Shown here: piece after piece, positions 1 to 4,376 of the stretch | How positions within the stretch are numbered: position 1 is the stretch's first letter | Layout of the letters: every line of letters begins with the position of its first letter | Source of the DNA: Thermoplasmatota archaeon | GTDB lineage: Archaea > Thermoplasmatota > E2 > DHVEG-1 | Length of the DNA stretch: 7,134 nucleotides | Reading direction: 5' to 3' | NCBI GenBank assembly: GCA_030612095.1 | Contig: JAUWOO010000095.1 | Coordinates: 1 to 7,134, forward strand | The notes under the pieces: model-generated | Seen by the model: only the letters and a program-made list of their open reading frames with translations | Database searches by the model: none | What the model was told of the DNA's origin: nothing | Translations under genes and position numbers: made by a program

Positions 1-63
1 GTTTTATCTGCGGGTCTTACGCTACGCTACAGACCAACGCAGTATTAACAGCCGGGACTATAG

Positions 64-144
64 ATAAATTCCACTCAAAAAATCTGCTTTTTTATCACCT
101 ATTATGTCGTATTTCATATAACGTTTGGCGGACATACGAAGTCC
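64..144. repeat. Interspersed repeat, copy 1 (81 bp, identical to copy 2)
   Basis: These 81 bases match 3825-3905 without a mismatch, in the same orientation. Beyond position 144 the two copies stay recognisably related for about 14 bases (TGAACAAGGTGAAGG here, CAAACAAAGTGAGGA there) and then diverge. On the minus strand the repeat carries a TATA-like stretch (GTTATATGAAA) followed by AATAGGTGATAAAA, which looks like an archaeal ribosome binding site. The triplet after it is AAG instead of a start codon. No open frame of useful length is maintained. It looks like a non-coding or decayed interspersed element; I cannot name its family. Confidence 0.85.
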
Positions 145-162
145 TGAACAAGGTGAAGGCAA

Positions 163-177
163 GCAACCGAGGGTTGC
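163..177. repeat. Short inverted repeat just outside repeat copy 1
   Basis: GCAACC and GGTTGC form perfect 6-bp arms around a 3-base GAG loop. The hairpin lies in a GC-rich patch (about 141-200) inside otherwise AT-rich DNA and belongs to the part of copy 1 that copy 2 does not share. It may be part of a larger structured repeat. No T-run follows on either side, so it is not an obvious terminator. Confidence 0.4.
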
Positions 178-307
178 ACAGCGTTGCGGCGAGCATAATC
201 ATAATTCAACTCATTTAAGAAATTTTACAATGCCTTATTGAATTCTTCATGATTTTCCAGGTTCGAAGTATGCCCGGTGTTGAAAATAATTTTTGATTCA
301 CAATTTC

Positions 308-334
308 AAAAAATAAAGATTTTAGTTTTAAAAA
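308..334 (-). terminator. Oligo-T terminator candidate after the satD operon
   Basis: On the minus strand, two T-runs (5 and 6 bases) lie 10 to 36 bases beyond the stop codon of the small membrane-protein gene. Archaeal RNA polymerase commonly terminates at such oligo-T tracts without a hairpin. The AT-rich background makes chance T-runs likely, so this is tentative. Confidence 0.35.
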
Positions 335-343
335 GATAGAAAC

Positions 344-742
344 TTAAACTAAATCTACGAGTGTTTTTACAACTAATCCGATTATTATCGAATAAGTAAC
401 ATTGACCATAGTTCCTGTTAGAAAATATAAAGAGTTTTTCTTTATATCTTCTCCACGTACAATTGTCTTTGCTGCAAATATAAGTGCTAAAGCAGTATAG
501 GCTTCCAGGAGCATAAAAGTAAGTATCAATAAATTTTCACATTTTCCAATAACAAAACCAGTATCCAGTACATTTTGTTCTGCTATTTCTGTATATTTCT
601 TCTTTGAAACTTTAGCCAAAACGTATTTTACTATCCATCCACTTGTACCAAGTAACAATAGATATCCCAAAATAACTATGATGAGATCAAGATAAGTTAT
701 ATCCTCTATCAACTTAACACAACCCTTTTCTTTTATGTTCAA
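344..742 (-). CDS. Small three-helix membrane protein, DUF3307 C-terminal-like, partner of SatD
   Basis: The product has 132 residues and three predicted membrane helices (about 18-42, 70-91 and 108-130). Charged linkers VSKKKYTE and VRGEDIKKN follow helices 1 and 2. The stretch from GFVIGKCENLL to AAKTIVRGED resembles, from memory, the C-terminal half of DUF3307 membrane proteins, whose genes often sit next to satD. The N-terminal half of that family is absent, so this is a short variant or a separate small family. The longest frame starts at TTG 742 and overlaps satD by 29 nt. An in-frame TTG at 710-712, one base after the satD stop, is an equally plausible start that would remove the first ten residues. 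Neither has a strong ribosome binding site, so translational coupling to satD is likely. The biochemical role is unknown. It probably acts in the cytoplasmic membrane. Confidence 0.65.
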   Translation of the reverse strand: MNIKEKGCVKLIEDITYLDLIIVILGYLLLLGTSGWIVKYVLAKVSKKKYTEIAEQNVLDTGFVIGKCENLLILTFMLLEAYTALALIFAAKTIVRGEDIKKNSLYFLTGTMVNVTYSIIIGLVVKTLVDLV

Positions 743-1373
743 GTATCATTATTTTCAATAAATTGTTTAGACTAGTCTCCATTTCGTCCATTTCCCTCCA
801 GTTCATATGGTCAAGATTTTTAGAAACTGCCTGTTGTGTTATCCCTAACTTCTCTGCTACTTTATACTGGTTTCCAGTTTCTTTGTATTCTTTGAATATT
901 TGATGTTTTGTAACAGACCAATCTTTTTTTACAGACCGGATTAAATTAATTATATCTGTTAGGATTTTATCTAATGATCTATTACAAAGAGCAATATCTA
1001 CGGTTAGATCGGATTTTTTTAATTTACCCATCATATCAGATGCTTTATGAAATGCAACGCCACTCATTTTTGTGATATTCCGGGCCTCTACTGGATCATC
1101 TATGTCATCTAGAACTAATACAAAACGCATTAAATTTGGAGATATTTCATCTGAGATTATATCAATTATATTATAGGCGTGCTGTATATTTGAGAGTACT
1201 CCGCCAATTTCGTCCACTCCTTTCAAAACTTTAAACTTTGCATATATATCTTTAGCATAGATATTATTTACCTTCTCGAATGAATTTTCTAATTTCTTTT
1301 GTAATTCTTCACTGTTTTTTATTTGGCGAGAAGAGAAAAGATCGCCTAGCATTACATAGAGTTTCCTTTTCAC
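714..1373 (-). CDS. SatD family protein with C-terminal helix-turn-helix
   Basis: The 219-residue product matches the SatD family in layout. The N-terminus reads KLYVMLGDLFSSRQI, like the family's conserved GD...SR start, and is followed by a helical pair-forming region and KGVDEIGGVL at about 51-60, where relatives have a GDEFQ-type segment. Residues about 156-192 form a helix-turn-helix (KVAEKLGITQQAVSKNL), which suggests DNA binding. SatD is named after the Streptococcus mutans sat (secretion and acid tolerance) locus, but its molecular function is not established. The start is GTG at 1371-1373; an ATG seven codons in would cut into the conserved N-terminus. There is no ribosome binding site, and a TATA box lies about 28 nt upstream, so the mRNA is probably leaderless. 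Two palindromes next to that TATA box suggest autoregulation. The gene overlaps the start of the membrane-protein gene that follows. Confidence 0.75.
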   Translation of the reverse strand: MKRKLYVMLGDLFSSRQIKNSEELQKKLENSFEKVNNIYAKDIYAKFKVLKGVDEIGGVLSNIQHAYNIIDIISDEISPNLMRFVLVLDDIDDPVEARNITKMSGVAFHKASDMMGKLKKSDLTVDIALCNRSLDKILTDIINLIRSVKKDWSVTKHQIFKEYKETGNQYKVAEKLGITQQAVSKNLDHMNWREMDEMETSLNNLLKIMILEHKRKGLC

Positions 1374-1397
1374 AATTTATTCTATATCACATTCTTG

Positions 1398-1405
1398 TAT
1401 ATAAA
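1398..1405 (-). promoter_or_regulatory. TATA box of the satD operon
   Basis: The minus strand reads TTTATATA, centred about 28 nt upstream of the GTG start at 1373. Archaeal transcription usually begins 22-27 nt downstream of the TATA centre, which puts the start site within a few bases of the GTG and implies a leaderless transcript. The BRE position directly upstream coincides with the proximal palindrome. Confidence 0.6.
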
Positions 1406-1406
1406 G

Positions 1407-1423
1407 ACAACCGATTTAGTTGT
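1407..1423. promoter_or_regulatory. Operator-like palindrome, proximal copy (satD promoter)
   Basis: On the plus strand the 17 bases read ACAACCGATTTAGTTGT, with arms ACAAC and GTTGT (one mismatch if extended to six bases). It directly abuts the TATA box on its upstream side, where it would cover the BRE. A bound protein here would be expected to block TFB/TBP access. The best candidate ligand is the helix-turn-helix of SatD itself (inference). Confidence 0.6.
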
Positions 1424-1434
1424 TTTTTCTAATA

Positions 1435-1451
1435 ACAACTTAAATAGTTGT
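1435..1451. promoter_or_regulatory. Operator-like palindrome, distal copy (satD promoter)
   Basis: On the plus strand this reads ACAACTTAAATAGTTGT. It has perfect 6-bp arms ACAACT/AGTTGT around a 5-base centre, extendable to 7 bp (AACAACT/AGTTGTT). It has the same length and arms as the copy at 1407-1423, spaced 28 bp centre to centre. Two equal palindromes in front of one promoter argue for a real protein-binding site. Confidence 0.6.
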
Positions 1452-1466
1452 TTTTTAATTTCATAC

Positions 1467-1601
1467 TTATTCCTCAGCAACATATTTCAGAAGTGTGCCC
1501 TTGTTTCCACAGATATAATCATTTATTGGGGATGCGAAGTGGACTCCTGTCAGGGTTTCTAATATCTGTGCCAATTCGTTCTGTTCGGAAAAAATCTGCA
1601 T
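1467..1601 (-). CDS. Possible small protein of 44 residues
   Basis: This short frame starts at ATG 1599-1601 and ends at TAA 1467-1469. It is preceded by AGGTGA five bases before the ATG, one of the best ribosome binding sites in the window. The peptide begins MQIFSEQNELAQILETL and ends NKGTLLKYVAEE. It has an acidic helical first half, one cysteine and no membrane segment. Codon choice looks natural for the host and the frame is more GC-rich than its flanks. I do not recognise it. Its leader and first codons belong to the interspersed repeat, so it may be a real small gene whose 5' end was copied, or a surviving 5' fragment of a longer decayed gene. The plus-strand frame across the same bases looks like a shadow. 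Confidence 0.4.
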   Translation of the reverse strand: MQIFSEQNELAQILETLTGVHFASPINDYICGNKGTLLKYVAEE

Positions 1602-1625
1602 TTTTATCACCTATTATGTCATATT
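1589..1625. repeat. Interspersed repeat, partial copy 3 (37 bp)
   Basis: Thirty-five of 37 bases match the central part of the 81-bp repeat in the same orientation. The differences are at 1600 (A for T) and 1621 (A for G). The first is meaningful: on the minus strand it is what creates the ATG start of the small frame at 1467-1601, whereas the full copies read AAG. Similarity stops soon outside these limits. Confidence 0.75.
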
Positions 1626-1712
1626 GTCGTCTAACTGTTATGATATATGATTCCAACCTGACCCATATAAATCCCATCTGAAAATTTTGTCAAATATAAT
1701 AAAGGAATACTA

Positions 1713-2948
1713 TTAGATATACACAAATGGCAACATAAAAATATTGCAGTTATCAATATTTTTTTTATCAAGTATGTTAAGATTTAAAATTAGTGCTTTA
1801 TCCGGGTTATAATGTTGTATAAAACTCCTGAAAGATCTTGTAATTTTTGGTTTTATTTTTACTTCCAAAGGAACTATCTTGTCCCCGTATAAAACTACGA
1901 AGTCAACCTCTGTTTTAGCTGTTGTGCGCCAATATTTAACCTGATATGATCTTTTTAACTCATTGTGAACAAAAGTTTCATAAAGATAATCAAATCTTAT
2001 GTTATCAAAAGTCTCAAGTAAATAATTCCTAATACCGTAATCAAGGAAATATATCTTTGGATTTTTCCGTAGTTCATTCATCAGATTTTTATGAAATGGT
2101 CTAACTATGGATATAACAAAAGAGTCTTCAAGTAATGGTAAAATCTCTCTGACGTTATGATATTTAAGATCTGAATTCGTGCTTAATGTTTCATAATTTA
2201 TAACATTTCCAGAGGTGTATGCAATGGCTTTTAACAATTTTACAACTTTTTCTCTGTATTTAATCCCATACATGCCAACAATGTCTTTTTCAACATATGT
2301 AATAAACAGATTTCTAAGTAATTCCTTTTTTTTATCCTGATTTTTCTCTAGTACTATACGCGGGTATGAACCGTATGTTAAATATTCATGTAATAATTTG
2401 TTTAATTCATCTAAAAAAACAGTTTTTTCAATAGTAATTTCCTTCTTAATATCAACTTTTATTTTTCTATGCAATTTTTCATATTTTTCATCTTTACTTT
2501 TTAGAAATTCTTCGAAACTAAAGGGATACAAATTAAAAAAAATTACTCTTCCTACAAGATAAGAACCAAGATTTGTTAAATCAAAAGAGGATGATCCTGT
2601 AATGAATATTTTAATATTAGAAAAGGAGTCGAATATCAATTTCAATTTTTTCCCGGCATCTTTTATGTACTGCACTTCATCTAACAGAAAATAATGCTTC
2701 TTTTTGGAGGTCAGATGGAATTCTATGAATTCTTTTACATTTTCTTCAAATTTTAACCTGATAATATCATCTTCAAAACTTATATAATGAATTCGATCAT
2801 CATCAACATTATCGTTGTTCAAAATTTCTTTAATTCTCATAAGAAGTGTGGTTTTACCACTTTGTCTTGCTCCTCTTACAGCAATTATTTCTCGACTTTC
2901 TAGCCATTTAATTAATTCAGGTTCTATTTCTCTTTTGATATACACCAT
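1713..2948 (-). CDS. AAA+ ATPase of the AAA_14/DUF4143 type
   Basis: The 411-residue protein is a complete member of the widespread archaeal and bacterial ATPases with an AAA_14 domain followed by DUF4143. Residues 24-35 hold the Walker A loop (RGARQSGKTTL), 86-93 the Walker B strand (YFLLDEVQ), 114-121 a sensor-1-like strand (IFITGSSS), and R134 in LVGRV may be an arginine finger. Residues about 185-330 are the helical DUF4143 part. The end carries a PD-(D/E)XK-like pattern: EVD at 347-349, then LEVK at 361-364. The role of the family is unsettled; nucleic-acid handling linked to mobile elements or stress has been suggested. No partner is evident, since the flanking genes have their own promoters. 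The start is ATG 2946-2948, with AGGGGA 12 nt upstream and a TATA-like TTTATAAA at 2972-2979. No motif is lost, so it appears intact. Confidence 0.85.
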   Translation of the reverse strand: MVYIKREIEPELIKWLESREIIAVRGARQSGKTTLLMRIKEILNNDNVDDDRIHYISFEDDIIRLKFEENVKEFIEFHLTSKKKHYFLLDEVQYIKDAGKKLKLIFDSFSNIKIFITGSSSFDLTNLGSYLVGRVIFFNLYPFSFEEFLKSKDEKYEKLHRKIKVDIKKEITIEKTVFLDELNKLLHEYLTYGSYPRIVLEKNQDKKKELLRNLFITYVEKDIVGMYGIKYREKVVKLLKAIAYTSGNVINYETLSTNSDLKYHNVREILPLLEDSFVISIVRPFHKNLMNELRKNPKIYFLDYGIRNYLLETFDNIRFDYLYETFVHNELKRSYQVKYWRTTAKTEVDFVVLYGDKIVPLEVKIKPKITRSFRSFIQHYNPDKALILNLNILDKKNIDNCNIFMLPFVYI

Positions 2949-2971
2949 TGATAAAACTTATCCCCTCTAAC

Positions 2972-2979
2972 TTTATAAA
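2972..2979 (-). promoter_or_regulatory. TATA box candidate for the DUF4143 ATPase gene
   Basis: The palindromic TTTATAAA is centred about 28 nt upstream of the ATG at 2948, the same geometry as at satD. It would give a very short or absent leader. The AGGGGA at 2961-2966 lies between TATA and start and may then not be transcribed. The AT-rich context limits confidence. Confidence 0.4.
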
Positions 2980-2991
2980 TTTTTCTTTTTT

Positions 2992-3300
2992 TTAAAAAAT
3001 AACTAAGTTAATTTGAAATATAAGTGAAAATAAGGGCAGAACTCCTATTTTACTATCTGCGGATATTGCACGAAGCTCAGCTCTACTTATTTCCCATCTT
3101 CTTGCCTTATCTGCTAACCCACTTATGCTACCTGCGGGTCCTCCTAATTTATTAAAAGATATTCCCATCGCATGGCAATTTGTTGAAATTCCTGTTGTAT
3201 CTGACCCCATATCAATTAAAAAATTAATCTTTCTCCATATCTTTGGTTCATTTGATTTCACTCTGAACAAAACAATGGGTAATTTCCTTAAAATATCCAT
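2992..3300 (-). CDS. Retropepsin-like aspartyl protease-like protein, possibly truncated
   Basis: The 102-residue frame resembles retropepsin-fold proteins (clan AA). Residues 25-39 (WRKINFLIDMGSDTTGI) fit the catalytic strand-turn pattern hhhD-T/S-G-S/A, and GGPAGSISGLADKA at about 53-66 could supply a flap or second core strand. The active-site triplet is D30-M31-G32, not DTG or DSG, which is unusual and may impair catalysis. No signal peptide or membrane helix is seen. The last 15 residues (about FSLIFQINLVIF) are AT-rich and hydrophobic, and the frame closes in an oligo-A/T run, so the C-terminus may be worn away. It follows the ribbon-helix-helix gene by 14 nt and is probably co-transcribed. 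No strong ribosome binding site stands before ATG 3300; AGGAAG overlapping the upstream stop is too distant to be ideal. Function is not established. Confidence 0.55.
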   Translation of the reverse strand: MDILRKLPIVLFRVKSNEPKIWRKINFLIDMGSDTTGISTNCHAMGISFNKLGGPAGSISGLADKARRWEISRAELRAISADSKIGVLPLFSLIFQINLVIF

Positions 3301-3314
3301 TAATGCGCAAGATA

Positions 3315-3533
3315 TTACTTCCTGAAATCCTTCACTTTGACAGTGGGTTCTTTCGCCCTCTCCCTCATCCTTTCAACATATTCAGGGCGAAGCTCGGGTT
3401 CTAACAGTTCCCTCTCATACTCGGTTATTATCAATTTGATCGCTTCTGATTTGTTCTTCAAACCAAATTTCCCTTTGACAATGTTTATGATTCTATTCTC
3501 ATGCTCATTTAGGATTATTACGGATTGTACCAT
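3315..3533 (-). CDS. DUF2683-like ribbon-helix-helix protein (antitoxin-type regulator)
   Basis: The 72-residue protein starts with a short strand (MVQSVIIL), then two helices (about 10-22 and 27-41, with KNKSEAIKLIITEY), the ribbon-helix-helix layout used for DNA binding as a dimer. The tail ELLEPELRPEYVERMRER is typical of small methanogen proteins assigned to DUF2683. Such proteins are often first genes of toxin-antitoxin-like pairs, commonly with a RelE/ParE-type toxin; here the second gene is retropepsin-like instead. The start at ATG 3531-3533 is the family start, but the ribosome binding site is weak. A perfect 10-bp palindrome touches the start codon, and TTACT repeats lie behind it, so autorepression is plausible (inference). 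Confidence 0.75.
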   Translation of the reverse strand: MVQSVIILNEHENRIINIVKGKFGLKNKSEAIKLIITEYERELLEPELRPEYVERMRERAKEPTVKVKDFRK

Positions 3534-3560
3534 AGTAATTACTCATTACTTTTCGTTACT
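3534..3560. promoter_or_regulatory. Operator candidate upstream of the ribbon-helix-helix gene
   Basis: AGTAATTACT at 3534-3543 is a perfect 10-bp palindrome directly upstream of the start codon. Further TTACT copies follow at 3546-3550 and 3556-3560, making three TTACT boxes in 22 bases. Ribbon-helix-helix dimers often bind short palindromic or tandem boxes in their own promoter. The low sequence complexity of the region weakens the case. Confidence 0.4.
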
Positions 3561-3570
3561 AAATATTATG

Positions 3571-3588
3571 TTTTATAACTATTTAAAA
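3571..3588 (-). promoter_or_regulatory. TATA box region of the ribbon-helix-helix operon
   Basis: The minus strand reads TTTTAAATA at 3580-3588 and TTATAAAA at 3571-3578. Either could act as a TATA box. Transcription would start near 3549-3558, leaving a leader of about 15-25 nt that contains the TTACT boxes. Confidence 0.4.
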
Positions 3589-3824
3589 CTTTTCACTACT
3601 CCAGGACAAATCGAAATTTCACTTAACTCTTTTCTTTCCAAATTCAGTTCGCACATCATTACAATTTCATAATTTCTAAATTGCTATTGTCAATTCAAAC
3701 GAACGTAAAAAAATAATGCATATAGAAACCATAGACTATGTAACCTTATTATCGGTCAGCAGTAATGGTAATTAGTTCATCACGGCTAAAGGCCATTTTT
3801 CCACTCTTCTTTCTATGTTTTGCT

Positions 3825-3905
3825 ATAAATTCCACTCAAAAAATCTGCTTTTTTATCACCTATTATGTCGTATTTCATATAACGTTTGGCGGACATACGA
3901 AGTCC
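3825..3905. repeat. Interspersed repeat, copy 2 (81 bp, identical to copy 1)
   Basis: This copy is identical to 64-144 over 81 bases, which indicates recent duplication or selection. It lies at the broken 3' end of the AbrB-PhoU pseudogene, and the flanking bases up to about 3995 appear to belong to the same insertion. In minus orientation it again shows a TATA-like stretch and AGGTGATAAAA followed by AAG. Because of it, the pseudogene frame acquires a foreign tail ending SYVRQTLYEIRHNR. Confidence 0.85.
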
Positions 3906-3995
3906 CAAACAAAGTGAGGAATTTGGGTGGAGTGCCAAAGATGCAAACCAGATATGCCGTGTTATACAATGAGCTTTCTGGAGTATTATATCCCC

Positions 3996-4325
3996 TTCCT
4001 GCATCTAAGATTTCTTGCCTAATTGCTGGCGATAGTTTCTCCTTGCTTTTGATTTCTATGACATCATATGCCGCCAGATACACTCCGATAAATTCCCTGG
4101 CGAGAGTTTCCATATCCTGCGAGTAGTCTATGGTTAGTATTCTTTGTTAATTCATCCTGTTTTTTACTCAGTTTGGGATTTATTAACAATGTTCCATCGG
4201 ATCGAGGGATTAAAGCAATACCATCGCCGCTTTTTATTTTAACCTTATTTAATCCATTTCTTTGGCAGAGAAATAACATACGTTGATCCTCCCGTAATCT
4301 GTACCTTTCCATTTTCAATTTCTAT
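3996..4325 (-). pseudogene. Decayed AbrB-PhoU phosphate regulator (second phoU paralogue)
   Basis: Three consecutive frames reconstruct one protein. The first piece reads IEIENGKVQITGG then STYVISLPKKWI, a typical SpoVT/AbrB swapped-hairpin start. After a one-base excess in an A-run (4248-4250) comes NKVKIKSGDGIALIPRSDG followed by TLLINPKLSKKQDELTKN. After a second shift near 4137-4141 comes LTIDYSQDMETLAREF then IGVYLAAYDVIEIKSKE, the beginning of the PhoU domain. The expected start codon is ATA at 4323-4325, with GGTGG still present a few bases upstream, so the start was probably lost by G-to-A. Similarity ends after ILDAGR near 3995, where the repeat begins. About 105 residues remain of a family I recall as roughly 300 or more. 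The protein would have been a phosphate-dependent regulator co-transcribed with pst and phoU. Two sequencing errors could explain the shifts, but not the truncation. Confidence 0.85.
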
Positions 4326-4376
4326 AGTTCTCCACCCGAGATTAAACTTCTATATCTATCTCATCATTTTGCATAG

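Larger units (their letters stand above)
1..343. other. Gene-free region at the left edge
   Basis: I see no credible gene here. The region holds repeat copy 1, a short tandem ACGCT repeat within an imperfect hairpin near 14-36 (arms GGTCT and AGACC), the GC-rich hairpin at 163-177, and an AT-rich tail with oligo-A runs at 308-313 and 330-334. Those runs read as T-runs downstream of the minus-strand gene that ends at 344. The GC-rich first 200 bases contrast with the AT-rich neighbours, which fits decayed repeats. Confidence 0.6.
3534..3995. other. Intergenic region between the ribbon-helix-helix operon and the phoU pseudogene
   Basis: No solid gene is visible. The region holds the promoter and operator candidates (3534-3588), about 150 AT-rich bases with no recognisable signal (3600-3745), a 28-codon minus-strand relic frame (3749-3835), repeat copy 2 (3825-3905), and a sequence continuing the repeat up to the break in the pseudogene near 3995. 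Frames on both strands through 3813-4126 exist but do not look like proteins. Confidence 0.6.

Noticed and set aside
259..283. GGTTCGAA-like motif suggesting a tRNA 3' end or attachment site
   Set aside because: There is no acceptor or T-stem pairing around it and no cloverleaf upstream; the resemblance is limited to the loop.
1448..1681. Plus-strand frame of 77 codons
   Set aside because: It is antisense to the 44-residue frame, lacks a ribosome binding site, and its composition (many Ser, Ile, His and Arg) looks like a shadow.
3125..3325. Plus-strand frame of 66 codons
   Set aside because: It is antisense to the retropepsin-like gene and has no recognisable domain.
3337..3672. Plus-strand frame of 111 codons
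   Set aside because: It runs antisense to the ribbon-helix-helix gene and its promoter; the peptide is serine- and leucine-rich without motifs.
3784..3803. GGC...GCC mini-hairpin with a T-run as a plus-strand terminator
   Set aside because: The stem has only three base pairs and no plus-strand gene precedes it.
1..3905. Repeats as a CRISPR array
   Set aside because: The copies are kilobases apart, 81 bp long and not regularly spaced, and there are no spacers or cas genes.
3813..4126. Frames on both strands through repeat copy 2 and the pseudogene
   Set aside because: They are created by the repeat joined to the phoU relic. The minus frame ending SYVRQTLYEIRHNR is a chimera of pseudogene and repeat, not a protein of its own.
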